DNA from: Rhodobacteraceae bacterium UBA2776
Lineage (GTDB): Bacteria > Pseudomonadota > Alphaproteobacteria > Rhodobacterales > Rhodobacteraceae
NCBI GenBank assembly: GCA_002352425.1
Contig: DEIK01000012.1
Location: forward strand, 1 to 18,050
Reading direction: 5' to 3'
Length of the DNA stretch: 18,050 bases
The notes beneath the pieces were generated by a model that searched no databases, was not told where the DNA came from, and was given only the letters and a program-made list of their open reading frames with translations. The position numbers and the translations under genes were made by a program. The stretch's first letter is position 1; the number at the start of each line of letters is the position of its first letter. Positions 1 through 8,021 of this stretch are shown piece by piece.

Positions 1-90
1 GGAGTTTTAGGGGCTCAGGTCATATTAACAAAGCAATTTTTCCGTTTTATATTAACTCACTAAGGGTAGTTATATGCTGCTATAATTTGC
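1..90. other. AT-rich non-coding edge downstream of dpaL
   Basis: This stretch is clearly more AT-rich than the coding DNA and lies just past the minus-strand dpaL stop codon. I see no convincing gene, hairpin or promoter in it. The neighbouring gene to the left is outside the window. Confidence 0.5.
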
Positions 91-1257
91 TTATTGCGCC
101 ATCAACTGCTCATAGATTTCGCCATCTGTCGCCCCTTCGGAACCGATCAGCAAAACCCGCGCGCGCTCCGTCAACCCTAACCGCTCTTTCAGTGCCCCCG
201 ATGCGGCCGCAATCACGGCGGCAAGCCCCGCCACAGCAGATTCCCCTGCAACAATCAAAGCATCCTCGCCCATCGGGCGGCCCAAAATCTGCATGGTTGG
301 GGCCACGATGCTTTCCGGAATTGTGATGCAATCGGACGCCTCTTCGCGCAAAATCTCCCATGCCAAACCAGAGGGCTCACCGCAAGACAAGCCTGCCATC
401 AGGGTTTCTTCCACAATCGGAAAATTCGTCAGCTCACCGGCCTTAGCGCTGTCAAACAGACAGGCTGCCAGTTCCGGTTCAACCACCACCACACGCGGCG
501 CATCCGCCCCCCAGTGTTGGCGCAACATGGCCGCAACAGCGGCCGCCAACCCTCCAACGCCGCCTTGCAAAAAAACATGTGTCGGCGCTTGCTCCAGGGT
601 TTGAATGATCTCGTGAACCATCACCCCGTAGCCGGCCATTACGTCCTTTGGGGCTTGGGTGTACCCCTCCCATGAGGTGTCCGACACCACGAACCATCCA
701 TTGGCCTCCGCGTCCTTGCGCACCTGATCCACCGAGACATCATAGTCACCGTCAATGCGGGTCACCACTGCGCCCAGATCGCGCATCGCTTGCGCACGTG
801 CTTCGCTCACATCACGGTGGATGTAAATCTGGCACGGCGCGCCAAACCGCTGCGCGCCCCATGCCAACGAGCGCCCGTGGTTGCCGTCCGTTGCCGACGC
901 CAACGTGATCCCCGCGACCGCCGCCGCATGTTGCCCCGCGCGAATATCGGCGAGCGTGACATCCCCGCCCAATTCCCGCTGCAAAACCCGCAAACCCGCA
1001 TACGCGCCGCCGAGCGCCTTGAAACTGCCCAAACCAAACCGCGGGCCTTCGTCTTTGTAATGAATGCTGCCCAGACCCAGTTTTGTTGCTAATGCCTGCA
1101 AATCATAAAGCGGGGTAGGGGCATAGCCGTCCCACGCGGTGATTTCGGCCTGTGCGGTGGCGAAATCTGCCGGGCTGATCACTGTGTTAAACGCCGTTCC
1201 AGCAATCCGTGTGTTGCTGGTATGGTTGATCACGGCTGAAGTGAATTTGTTAAACAT
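91..1257 (-). CDS. dpaL: Diaminopropionate ammonia-lyase (PLP enzyme)
   Basis: This 388-aa protein matches diaminopropionate ammonia-lyase, a cytosolic PLP enzyme of fold type II that converts 2,3-diaminopropionate to pyruvate and two ammonia. The sequence shows the lysine motif KDEGPRFGLGSFKALGG (Schiff-base Lys near residue 80), the ATDGNHG motif near 122-128, and a phosphate-binding glycine loop QGGVGGLAAA. The C-terminal half holds the family segment LMAGLSCGEPSGLAW. The length fits the family (about 400 aa), so it appears intact. The start is an ATG 15 bp after the stop of the upstream metallopeptidase-like gene, so the two are probably co-transcribed with the MFS gene. The KDEGPRFGL context and overall length favour DpaL over threonine dehydratase or threonine synthase, which share the fold. 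The co-transcription hints at uptake and breakdown of an amino-acid compound, which is inference. Confidence 0.9.
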   Translation of the reverse strand: MFNKFTSAVINHTSNTRIAGTAFNTVISPADFATAQAEITAWDGYAPTPLYDLQALATKLGLGSIHYKDEGPRFGLGSFKALGGAYAGLRVLQRELGGDVTLADIRAGQHAAAVAGITLASATDGNHGRSLAWGAQRFGAPCQIYIHRDVSEARAQAMRDLGAVVTRIDGDYDVSVDQVRKDAEANGWFVVSDTSWEGYTQAPKDVMAGYGVMVHEIIQTLEQAPTHVFLQGGVGGLAAAVAAMLRQHWGADAPRVVVVEPELAACLFDSAKAGELTNFPIVEETLMAGLSCGEPSGLAWEILREEASDCITIPESIVAPTMQILGRPMGEDALIVAGESAVAGLAAVIAAASGALKERLGLTERARVLLIGSEGATDGEIYEQLMAQ

Positions 1258-1272
1258 AACTGGCCCCGCGGG

Positions 1273-1986
1273 TTAAGGTTCTGGATGAATCGACCCGATG
1301 TCGGCCCCCCAATCACGATTGCATTCTTTTACGGCGCGCCGCAACAATTTTGCACTCCTTGGTGGCAGATACGCCAAGGCCTCTGACAAAGGTGTCGCCG
1401 TCAATTGCAGGAACACCGCAAGCGCAAATGCACGGCTGGGTTGGGTCATATAGCCTGACCACCCCGAATCCTCGGCATCGGACATCTGGAATATCCCGAA
1501 CCCATGCGTGATACAGTGCAAATCCGTAGCCAGTTCATGGGCTGCTGCGCCACCCGGTGCCTCATCCACAACATCCGCCAAATGAGCATGCATCAACTCA
1601 TGCGCCATCACATTGATGAAACTGGTGGGGCACCGCATCAAACGTGGGTTGTATGTGATCAGCGGTGATTGGGGGTCGTGCCAGTATTCCCCAGCCACTT
1701 CGCTGGTCTTGCCATATTCATGGGCGATTTCATCGGGCAGCACCGGCAGCGGTTCAAACCTGATTTCGGGAATGTCCAACCCCAACAGCGCCATAATATT
1801 GTGGCCAATCGCGGTGGCGGTTTCGACGCTGTCGCCAGATGACGCATCAAAATACGCTTTGGTGGGCAGCACCAGTGGCGTGGTTTTGCGCCAACTCAAC
1901 GGGGCCGTTCGTTGCATCACCCAGCCAAAACTGTCCAGAATCCAGCCGCCCATGTCGTCACTGACAATGGGCGCACGGCGAAACAT
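1273..1986 (-). CDS. Putative zinc metallopeptidase (HExxH), unknown family
   Basis: I do not recognise a named family for this 237-aa protein. It contains HELMH at residues 129-133, the zinc-binding HExxH motif with Glu130 as likely catalytic base. About 18 residues later comes ELATD (151-155), which resembles the E-x-x-x-D helix of gluzincin peptidases that supplies the third zinc ligand. A second His-rich segment, DLHCITHGFG, follows directly. There is no signal peptide or clear membrane segment, so it is probably cytosolic. The ATG start lies 1 bp past the MFS stop and dpaL follows 15 bp after its own stop, so it sits in the middle of a three-gene operon. A peptidase feeding DpaL with a diaminopropionate-containing substrate is possible but speculative. 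The HExxH is clear; true proteolytic activity is not shown. Confidence 0.7.
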   Translation of the reverse strand: MFRRAPIVSDDMGGWILDSFGWVMQRTAPLSWRKTTPLVLPTKAYFDASSGDSVETATAIGHNIMALLGLDIPEIRFEPLPVLPDEIAHEYGKTSEVAGEYWHDPQSPLITYNPRLMRCPTSFINVMAHELMHAHLADVVDEAPGGAAAHELATDLHCITHGFGIFQMSDAEDSGWSGYMTQPSRAFALAVFLQLTATPLSEALAYLPPRSAKLLRRAVKECNRDWGADIGSIHPEP

Positions 1987-1987
1987 C

Positions 1988-3202
1988 CTAATCGTAGTCG
2001 CGCGCGGGCCGCAGGACCAACCAGATCAACGCTGCACCAGCCAGCGCCAAGAACGGGACCATCGCCAGATTGACCGCTTGCCAACCTTGTTGCGCATCAC
2101 CGCCCGAGCAGTTCATCAAACCACCCGACGCAAGCGATGCAATAACCACGCCGCCAAACACCAGCATATCATTCAAACCCTGAATGCGGCCACGTTCCTC
2201 GGGTGCATAGGACGCCGCCAACATCGAGGTCGCGCCGATGTAGCCAAAATTCCAGCCAACGCCCAGCAAGATCAGGGCAACATAGAAGTTTTCCAACACA
2301 ACCCCCGACATTGCCGTCACCCCGGCAGCGGCCAAAATGGCCAAGCCCAACGAGATGATTTTGACCGCCCCATAGCGGGCGATCAAGTGACCGGTAAAGA
2401 ACGACGGGATATACATCGCCAATACATGGGAGGACACGATATCCGCTGCGGTGTCCTGTTCAAATCCACAACCGACAACCGCCAGCGGGGTCGAGGTCAT
2501 CACTAAATTCATCAACGCATAAGCAACCATCGCACAGATAATCGACACCGCAATCACAGGTGTTTTCAACAGCTCCATCCGGCTGCGGCCAGCAGGCGCA
2601 TCTTCAGATGGGGCAGATGGCGTCGGGATGTTCAGGAACAAGAACATCAACGACCCAACCAAGTTGATCACAATCACCGCGATATAGGCACCCAAGAACG
2701 GGATCACCGTGGCTTCGGAGGTGGCTTTAACCAGTTGCGGTCCAATAATGGCCGCGAGCAACCCCCCCGCCAACACATAGGAAATCGCCTTGGGACGAAA
2801 CTCGGGAGAAGAGGTATCGGCAGCGGCAAAGCGGTAAAACCCTTGGGCGGACATATAAACGCCTGTCAATAACGCGCCAAAAATGAACACGTAAAACGAC
2901 TGAATATACAGCCCATAGGCGCTGATCGAAGCCCCCAATGCCCCGAACGCCGAGCCCAGCATGAACCCTGCGCGGCGGCCAAATCTCTGCATAAACTCTG
3001 ACAGCGGTGTCGCCGCCAAAACCGACCCCAGCACGATCATCGAAATCGGCAGGGTGGCAAAACATGGGTTGCTGGCAAGGCTAAGCCCCGCCAATCCGCC
3101 CAGAATAAACAGAATCGGCATTTGCGCGCCCAAAACAGCTTGGGCCAAAACCAGTATGGCGACGTTGCGTTTTGTTTGGCTTGGGGAAATGTCAGCATTC
3201 AT
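1988..3202 (-). CDS. MFS-family transporter
   Basis: This is a 404-aa integral inner-membrane protein with about twelve hydrophobic segments in two halves. A hydrophilic linker lies near residues 194-215 (proline- and acid-rich, then GRSRMELLK). A motif-A-like loop, EFMQRFGRRAG, occurs around 69-79 between the second and third helices, as in the major facilitator superfamily. The second half has the equivalent loop GHLIARYGAVK. Family membership is well supported but the substrate cannot be read from the sequence. It heads an apparent operon with the metallopeptidase-like gene and dpaL, separated by 1 and 15 bp, which suggests import or export of a related amino compound. Its start follows the cobB stop by 52 bp, so it may be read through from cobB or use a weak promoter there. 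I saw no convincing promoter. Confidence 0.85.
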   Translation of the reverse strand: MNADISPSQTKRNVAILVLAQAVLGAQMPILFILGGLAGLSLASNPCFATLPISMIVLGSVLAATPLSEFMQRFGRRAGFMLGSAFGALGASISAYGLYIQSFYVFIFGALLTGVYMSAQGFYRFAAADTSSPEFRPKAISYVLAGGLLAAIIGPQLVKATSEATVIPFLGAYIAVIVINLVGSLMFLFLNIPTPSAPSEDAPAGRSRMELLKTPVIAVSIICAMVAYALMNLVMTSTPLAVVGCGFEQDTAADIVSSHVLAMYIPSFFTGHLIARYGAVKIISLGLAILAAAGVTAMSGVVLENFYVALILLGVGWNFGYIGATSMLAASYAPEERGRIQGLNDMLVFGGVVIASLASGGLMNCSGGDAQQGWQAVNLAMVPFLALAGAALIWLVLRPARDYD

Positions 3203-3254
3203 GTCGCATTCCTAGCGGGGAATATGTCCGAGGGGCAAGTCGTAAAATGTGTGC

Positions 3255-4529
3255 TTACAATTTTTCGATCAGATGGGCGAAAGACCCGCAGGTGTTGCCG
3301 TTGATCAAGCCGAACGGCCCCAGATCAATGCCTTCGGCGTCATTGGCGGTGAACAACGGCGTGCCACTGGCCTGTGTGGTGGTGGCATAGTGAAATTCAT
3401 GGGCCGCGAATGTGCCTGTGAATGGGCCAGCCGTGGCAGTGACCGTTCGATACCCCAGATGCAGTTTGCGTTTGGCAAATGAAGTGTGCAGCGGCAACAA
3501 ACCCAACATGTCATGGCCCACTCCGTCAGCATCCGTCAGGGTTTCGCCCAGCGTCATATAGCCCCCGCATTCGCCATAAATCTGCGTATCTGTGTCGGCA
3601 GCCGCAAGCAACGAGGCGCGAAATCTGGCTGCATTTGACAAGCGCCCGGCGTGCAATTCAGGATAGCCACCCGGCAGAAATATCAAATCAGCCTCAGGGG
3701 CCGCTTCATCCGCCAGCGGCGAGAAAAACCGCAGCTCAGCGCCCCCCGCGGCCCAATCGGCCAGCAGATGCGGGTAAGCAAAGGCAAAAGCCTGATCCTG
3801 CGCGATGGAAATTCTTTGGGCAGGCGGCGCGCGACGGGTTTGCGCAGTCGGCGCGGGCAGGGCACCCGCAAGCGCCACCAAGCCTACCAGATCAATCGCT
3901 GCCTCCATCGTGTCAGCGGCGCGGGTCAGATAGGCGCTCATGTCTGGATGCTCGCCAGCTTGCACCAGCCCAAGGTGGCGAGACGGATGGGTCAATCCGT
4001 CTTGTCGATACACCACCCCCAGAACCGGTAGGCCAAGCGGCTGTAGCGCACGGCGCAGCATGGCCTCGTGGCGGGGCGAACCCACGTTGTTCAAAATCAC
4101 TGCCGCGACATTCACATCTGCATCATGCCGCGCAAATCCAGCCACCAGCGGCGCCACTGATTGTGCGGTTTTGGCTGCATCAACGATCAACACCACCGGC
4201 AGCCCTAATATGCGCGCCAGATCAGCCGTCGCCCCTTTGCCATCCGGTGGCGCGCCGTCAAACAGGCCCATCGCCCCCTCGATCACCAACAGGCTGTCGT
4301 CAAAGGCCAAGGCCTTAATGCGGTCGGGCGACATCGCCCATGCATCCAGATTGGGGCAAACCTGCCCACAGGCAGCCTCGTGAAACCGTGGGTCAATGTA
4401 GTCAGGGCCAGATTTTGCCCCGCGCACATCCATCCCGCGCCGCGCCAAGGCATGTAGAATGCCAAGCGTAATGGTGGTTTTACCTGCCCCGGAATTGGGG
4501 GCCGAAAGGATTACACCCTGACCCATCAT
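3255..4529 (-). CDS. cobB: Cobyrinic/hydrogenobyrinic acid a,c-diamide synthase
   Basis: This 424-aa protein is the CobB/CbiA glutamine-dependent amidotransferase, which amidates the a and c side chains of (hydrogeno)byrinic acid using ATP and glutamine. The N-terminus carries a P-loop (SGAGKTT, residues 13-19) in a dethiobiotin-synthetase-like domain, with AKSGPDYIDP at 39-48. The C-terminal class I glutamine amidotransferase-like domain has LPGGYPELH (285-293) and the nucleophile in GECGGYM (Cys321). Length and domain order are typical. The gene starts with two consecutive ATGs; the first overlaps the cobA stop by 4 bp, indicating translational coupling. The domain order and the DYIDP segment separate it from CobQ. 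Whether the substrate is the cobalt-free (oxic) or cobalt form cannot be read here; the presence of CobK nearby favours the oxic route. Confidence 0.95.
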   Translation of the reverse strand: MMGQGVILSAPNSGAGKTTITLGILHALARRGMDVRGAKSGPDYIDPRFHEAACGQVCPNLDAWAMSPDRIKALAFDDSLLVIEGAMGLFDGAPPDGKGATADLARILGLPVVLIVDAAKTAQSVAPLVAGFARHDADVNVAAVILNNVGSPRHEAMLRRALQPLGLPVLGVVYRQDGLTHPSRHLGLVQAGEHPDMSAYLTRAADTMEAAIDLVGLVALAGALPAPTAQTRRAPPAQRISIAQDQAFAFAYPHLLADWAAGGAELRFFSPLADEAAPEADLIFLPGGYPELHAGRLSNAARFRASLLAAADTDTQIYGECGGYMTLGETLTDADGVGHDMLGLLPLHTSFAKRKLHLGYRTVTATAGPFTGTFAAHEFHYATTTQASGTPLFTANDAEGIDLGPFGLINGNTCGSFAHLIEKL

Positions 4530-5278
4530 TCACCTCGCAATAGGCTGCGCGGCAGCGGCACAGTGCCACCAACACAAATGATTGCCGGCGGCGACATCGG
4601 AGTCTTGGCCAAATCGGTCTCGACCGCGCCCAGCGTGCTTTCCAATATCTTTTGCGAGGGCAAGGACGCATTTGTGACCACCGCGACGGGCTCTTCCATT
4701 GAGCGCCCCGCCGCAATCAGCGCCGCCGCGATTTGCGCAATGCGTTTTAGCCCCATGTAGATCACGATCACAGGCGTGGCCGCCGAAATCGCGGCCCAAT
4801 CCGTGTCGGCGTCATGGCCCGTCACAAAACTGACCGCTGTGTTCACATCGCGGTGCGTCACCGGAATACCCGCCGCTGCCAACCCACCGATCCCGGCGGA
4901 TATGCCTGAAATCACCCGAAACGGGATGCCACATTTCGCCAAGGCCTCGGCTTCTTCGAAACCACGGCCAAACATAAAGGGATCGCCACCTTTTAGGCGC
5001 AAAACCCGTTTGTCCGCCTTGGCCAGCGTCACCAGTTGCGCCGAAATACCACCCTGACTGGCCGATTGGCCACCCCGTTTTCCTGCGTAGATCAAGGTGG
5101 CGTTGCTATCAGCCAAGCCCAAGATATCCGACCCGATCAGCGCGTCATGCACAATCACATCGGCGTGGCGCAACGCGTGCAACGCATGCAGCGTCAACAG
5201 GCCTGGGTCACCAGGACCAGCCCCACAGAGCCAAACATGGCCCGCCGGAAATTCGGGGAGAGAAAGAGATTCGATCAT
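4526..5278 (-). CDS. cobA: Uroporphyrinogen-III C-methyltransferase (SUMT)
   Basis: This 250-aa SAM-dependent tetrapyrrole methylase converts uroporphyrinogen III to precorrin-2 by methylating C-2 and C-7. That is the branch point from heme towards cobalamin and siroheme. Visible motifs are the N-terminal GAGPGDPGLLTL (19-30), YAGKRGGQ (64-71), RLKGGDPFMFGRG (94-106) and GIPVTHRD (137-144), all typical of CobA/CysG methylases. There is no fused dehydrogenase/chelatase domain, so it is the stand-alone CobA form, not CysG. It lies 6 bp downstream of the DUF1772 membrane-protein gene and overlaps cobB by 4 bp. Transcription may therefore start upstream of that membrane gene and come under the TetR-linked operator, which would be an unusual control for a cob gene. 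Confidence 0.95.
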   Translation of the reverse strand: MIESLSLPEFPAGHVWLCGAGPGDPGLLTLHALHALRHADVIVHDALIGSDILGLADSNATLIYAGKRGGQSASQGGISAQLVTLAKADKRVLRLKGGDPFMFGRGFEEAEALAKCGIPFRVISGISAGIGGLAAAGIPVTHRDVNTAVSFVTGHDADTDWAAISAATPVIVIYMGLKRIAQIAAALIAAGRSMEEPVAVVTNASLPSQKILESTLGAVETDLAKTPMSPPAIICVGGTVPLPRSLLRGE

Positions 5279-5284
5279 CCCCCC

Positions 5285-5836
5285 TTATGCACCGTGATTT
5301 TGATCAGGAAAACCCGCAGATCGCCGCTTTGATTGATCACTCCCGACACCCAGCAGATAAATGCCGCCGCCCGTCAACATCAGCGCAATACCGGAAAACA
5401 CGGTGCGCAGAACATTATAGCGCTGCCACTTGGGGGAATAGTCGTCCCAAATCTGTTGGGCCATGGTCAAATCATCGGGGATTGTCACCTGTCCAAGTGC
5501 TTGGTTCATTGGAACATTCACCGCAATCGTTAGGATCATGCCACCAATCAAATAAGTTAAACCAGCCGCGCCAAACAGCACGGCAGACCGGCGCAACGGC
5601 TTCCGCCACACCAATCCCGCTGTCAGGATCAACACAAAGGGCGTTGCGAAAAAAGCTGGCGCAAACACGATGTTTCGCACCGAACCATTCATCGCCTGCA
5701 TCGCGGCAATCGCGATCCGTGGGTCCAACCCGTCCAGCCCCCACATGGTGGAACAAATCCACGCGTAAAAGAATCCAAAGATCGCTCCGCTCAGCAGCAA
5801 AGAGGTGAAGGCGAAAAGGCGTGTTACAGTCGGCAT
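5285..5836 (-). CDS. DUF1772 / anthrone-oxygenase-like membrane protein
   Basis: This 183-aa protein has four predicted membrane helices near residues 6-28, 56-77, 84-107 and 143-165. It has the signature pattern of the DUF1772 (anthrone oxygenase-like) family: VNVPMNQAL at about 106-114 followed by a W-x3-N-x2-R segment (Trp137, Asn141, Arg144). Members are often annotated as anthrone oxygenases by distant similarity to fungal proteins, but bacterial function is mostly unproven. The start is an ATG preceded by a GGAG ribosome site. It follows the small membrane-protein gene by 31 bp and precedes cobA by 6 bp. Together with that gene and the divergent TetR gene it looks like a small regulated membrane module sitting between cob genes. 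Expression of cobA from the same transcript is inferred only from spacing. Confidence 0.75.
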   Translation of the reverse strand: MPTVTRLFAFTSLLLSGAIFGFFYAWICSTMWGLDGLDPRIAIAAMQAMNGSVRNIVFAPAFFATPFVLILTAGLVWRKPLRRSAVLFGAAGLTYLIGGMILTIAVNVPMNQALGQVTIPDDLTMAQQIWDDYSPKWQRYNVLRTVFSGIALMLTGGGIYLLGVGSDQSKRRSAGFPDQNHGA

Positions 5837-5867
5837 GATAGGTCTCCGGTTAGGTTATTATGAGCTG

Positions 5868-6221
5868 TCAGGCTTTGCGCAGGCTAAGGTTCAGCAGCGT
5901 TATGACTGCAATTTGGGCCGCGATCACCGAGGGCCAAATCAAGGGGAAGGCAGGGTCGAAATATTTCTGTGGGCCAAAGGAAAGCAGCGCCATTAGGCTG
6001 GCCAACAGGCAAAACCCACGGCCCAGTCGCGTTGCGGTCTCGCCCATCAACATCGCGCAAACCGCCACAGACAGGGACACCGCCAAAAACGGTGCAATGC
6101 CAAACAAGGCTATGCTGGCAGGGGGATGCGGGGCGATCTGGGCATAAAGCGCGCCCAACATCACCAATTGAAGAATGATTAATGTCGTCAAGGCGGCTGT
6201 GGCGGGCTGCGGGTGTTTCAT
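5868..6221 (-). CDS. Small four-helix membrane protein, unknown function
   Basis: I do not recognise this 117-aa protein. It is very hydrophobic with four likely membrane helices (about 9-29, 36-58, 68-84 and 94-112) and few charged residues, ending in a short basic tail (LRKA). The start is supported by a strong AAGGAG ribosome site 7 nt upstream (plus-strand positions 6229-6234). It is the first gene of the minus-strand run and is divergent from the TetR gene, with the paired operator array between them, so it is the most direct candidate for TetR control. The DUF1772 gene follows after 31 bp. Plausible roles are a small transporter, a stress-response membrane protein or a partner of the DUF1772 protein, none demonstrated. 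Confidence 0.7.
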   Translation of the reverse strand: MKHPQPATAALTTLIILQLVMLGALYAQIAPHPPASIALFGIAPFLAVSLSVAVCAMLMGETATRLGRGFCLLASLMALLSFGPQKYFDPAFPLIWPSVIAAQIAVITLLNLSLRKA

Positions 6222-6236
6222 AGCGGGGCTCCTTGC

Positions 6237-6291
6237 GTAACCGTAACGCAGTATACGGATTGCACTTATCCGTAATTATATATACGGTTAC
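6237..6291. promoter_or_regulatory. Predicted TetR operator: nested symmetric palindromes
   Basis: Four half-sites with core CCGTA/TACGG occur in 55 bp. Outer arms GTAACCGTA (6237-6245) and TACGGTTAC (6283-6291) are perfect reverse complements. Inner arms TACGGAT (6254-6260) and ATCCGTA (6268-6274) are too. Both pairs share the same centre, base 6264. Read sideways, the array is two copies of CCGTA-N8-TACGG (6241-6258 and 6270-6287) 29 bp apart. It lies between a TetR gene and its divergent neighbour, the usual place for an autoregulatory TetR operator. The repeat is seen directly; that this TetR binds it is inferred. Confidence 0.8.
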
Positions 6292-6298
6292 TGTCAAG
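6270..6298 (-). promoter_or_regulatory. Candidate minus-strand promoter overlapping the operator
   Basis: On the minus strand a consensus -35 hexamer TTGACA sits at 6293-6298. A 17-bp spacer leads to a poor -10 (TTACGG, 6270-6275) inside the operator array; an AT-rich TATAAT (6275-6280) is too close to the -35 for normal spacing. The -35 is good but the -10 is weak, so the exact promoter is uncertain. Either placement would be blocked by a repressor bound to the array. Confidence 0.35.
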
Positions 6299-6318
6299 CC
6301 ACTAAAGGAACCCGCACT

Positions 6319-6915
6319 ATGCGCCAAGAAAACCAACAAAAACGCCGCATCCAGATTGAGCAGGCGGCCTATGAGCTGTTTGAACAAAAAGGCTTTGCCG
6401 GCACTTCGATGTTAAGCGTCGCCAAAAAAGCCAAGGCCTCGAACGAGACGCTTTACCGGTGGTACGGCGACAAACATGGCTTGTTTATGTCTTTGATTGC
6501 GCGCAATTTAAATGATGTGAACGCAGTGCTAACCCCCGAAGCTCAATCAACGGGTGATCCCGCTGAAACCCTGCAAGCGCTTGGGCCAAAACTGTTGGAA
6601 TTGTTGACCAGCACCCGCGCGATTGCGCTCAATCGTGCCGCGGCGGCTGACACCAGTGGTGCCTTGGGGCAGGCCTTGGCCAAGGGGGGGCGTGAAACGG
6701 TAATGCCTATGATTGGGGCCATATTCAAAACTCTGATCGACGACTCAGGTGCCAAGGGCATCACCACGGCTGAAGCCAGCGAACTGTACATCAACTTGCT
6801 GATTGGCGATCTGCAAACGCGGCGGATGATCGGGGTGCTGGCGCCGCTAAGTGATGCCGAAATCGCGGCCCGATCGGCCCGTGCGTTGCGTCTAATCCTG
6901 AAAATATTGCACTGA
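6319..6915 (+). CDS. TetR/AcrR-family transcriptional regulator
   Basis: This 198-aa protein has a TetR-type N-terminal DNA-binding domain. An amphipathic first helix (residues 8-25, AAYELFEQKGFAGTS) is followed by the helix-turn-helix at about 29-50 (MLSVAKKAKASNETLYRWYGDK), where L-Y-R-W-Y-G-D-K is the usual end of the recognition helix. The C-terminal part is a helical ligand-binding and dimerisation domain, resembling AefR-like TetR proteins. The ATG start has AAGGAA 8 nt upstream. It is divergent from the small membrane protein and DUF1772 genes, with the symmetric operator array between them. It most likely represses both directions and is released by an unknown small hydrophobic ligand. 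cbiD begins 59 bp after its stop, so the cob genes downstream could be partly read from the TetR promoter. Confidence 0.9.
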   Translation: MRQENQQKRRIQIEQAAYELFEQKGFAGTSMLSVAKKAKASNETLYRWYGDKHGLFMSLIARNLNDVNAVLTPEAQSTGDPAETLQALGPKLLELLTSTRAIALNRAAAADTSGALGQALAKGGRETVMPMIGAIFKTLIDDSGAKGITTAEASELYINLLIGDLQTRRMIGVLAPLSDAEIAARSARALRLILKILH

Positions 6916-6974
6916 ATGAATTTGCGGGCAAGAACAGATTGGCGGCACTGGCTCCAGCCCCTATAGTCAGCAGG

Positions 6975-8021
6975 ATGAACCAAGCAACGCCCCCTTTACG
7001 CCGTGGTTGGACCACAGGCGCTTGTGCCACCGCCGCCACCAAGGCCGCGTTGATCGCCCTATGGGGCGCGGGGTTTGATGAGGTTGTGTCAATCACCCTG
7101 CCAAAAGGCGAAACACCGGATTTCGATGTGGTGAACACGCGGTCAGGGGACGGTTGGCGCGAGGTGGGCATCATCAAGGACGCTGGCGATGACCCCGATG
7201 TGACACATGGCTGCGAAGTGCGGGTGCGGGTTGCCGCCAGCACGGGCGGCGTGGTGTTTAAGGCGGGTGAGGGGGTTGGCATGGTCACCAAACCGGGTCT
7301 GCCCATCCCCGTTGGCGAGCCTGCCATCAACCCAAAGCCGCGCGAAATGATGGTGAATGTCGTTAAAGAGTTGGCCGCGCTGCACAAACGACCCGCAGAC
7401 GTCGAGATCACCATTTCCATCGTCAACGGCGCAGCCCTTGCCCTAAAAACCTGGAACCCGCGTTTGGGCATCAAGGGCGGGTTGTCCGTCCTTGGCACCA
7501 CGGGCGTTGTGCGTCCGTTTTCCTGCGCGGCCTGGATTGCCTCGATCCATCGCGGCGTCGACGTGGCGCGGGCCACCGACACCTTGCATGTGGCCGGTTG
7601 CACTGGGGCGACTTCCGAGGCAACCGTGCAGGCCCATTATGGGCTACCCGATCACGCCATGCTGGACATGGGCGATTTTGCGGGCGGTTTGCTAAAATAC
7701 CTGCGCCGCCACCCCGTTGCCCGCCTGACCATCGGTGGCGGCATTGGCAAAATAACAAAACTGGCCCAAGGCGCCATTGATCTGCACTCAGCTCGCAGTC
7801 AGGTTGATTTCGCAACCCTTGCCGTTATGACGGGGGATGACCGGCTCTCGGCCGCCAACACGGCGCTGGAAGCCTATGAAATTGCAGGTAAACCTATGGC
7901 CGAAACCGTTGCGAAAACCGCCCTGATCACCGTGCGCGACGTGCTGCGCGAGGCCCAGATGCAGGTCGATATTGTCATCATTGACCGCGCCGGAACCGTT
8001 ATTGCAAAGGCCAGTGAATGA
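6975..8021 (+). CDS. cbiD: Cobalt-precorrin-5B C1-methyltransferase (CbiD)
   Basis: CbiD methylates C-1 of the contracted corrin ring using SAM. The N-terminus LRRGWTTGACATAATKAA (residues 8-25) is the diagnostic CbiD motif. Later matches include KPGLPIPVGEPAINPKPR and the glycine segment LTIGGGIGKITKLAQG. I chose the ATG at 6975 (348 aa). A TTG further upstream at 6939 would add 12 residues (ALAPAPIVSR-like) that lie outside the conserved domain. The stop overlaps cobK by 4 bp (ATGA). The gene is named for the anaerobic pathway; in the classical oxic pathway the C-1 methylation is done by CobF. Its pairing with CobK and stand-alone CobA suggests a hybrid gene set, in which CbiD may replace CobF. 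Confidence 0.93.
   Translation: MNQATPPLRRGWTTGACATAATKAALIALWGAGFDEVVSITLPKGETPDFDVVNTRSGDGWREVGIIKDAGDDPDVTHGCEVRVRVAASTGGVVFKAGEGVGMVTKPGLPIPVGEPAINPKPREMMVNVVKELAALHKRPADVEITISIVNGAALALKTWNPRLGIKGGLSVLGTTGVVRPFSCAAWIASIHRGVDVARATDTLHVAGCTGATSEATVQAHYGLPDHAMLDMGDFAGGLLKYLRRHPVARLTIGGGIGKITKLAQGAIDLHSARSQVDFATLAVMTGDDRLSAANTALEAYEIAGKPMAETVAKTALITVRDVLREAQMQVDIVIIDRAGTVIAKASE

Noticed and set aside
1613..2506. 297-codon plus-strand open frame across the metallopeptidase and MFS genes
   Set aside because: It crosses two supported genes on the other strand and has low-complexity, motif-free composition.
3479..4318. 279-codon plus-strand open frame opposite cobB
   Set aside because: It is proline- and arginine-rich shadow translation, and cobB has full domain support on the other strand.
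6916..6974. Cobalamin riboswitch before cbiD
   Set aside because: Only 59 bp separate tetR and cbiD, too short for a cobalamin riboswitch, and no B12-box-like sequence was seen upstream of any cob gene.
6791..7603. 270-codon minus-strand open frame opposite tetR and cbiD
   Set aside because: It has no recognisable domain and overlaps the clear CbiD frame, whose N-terminal motif is diagnostic.
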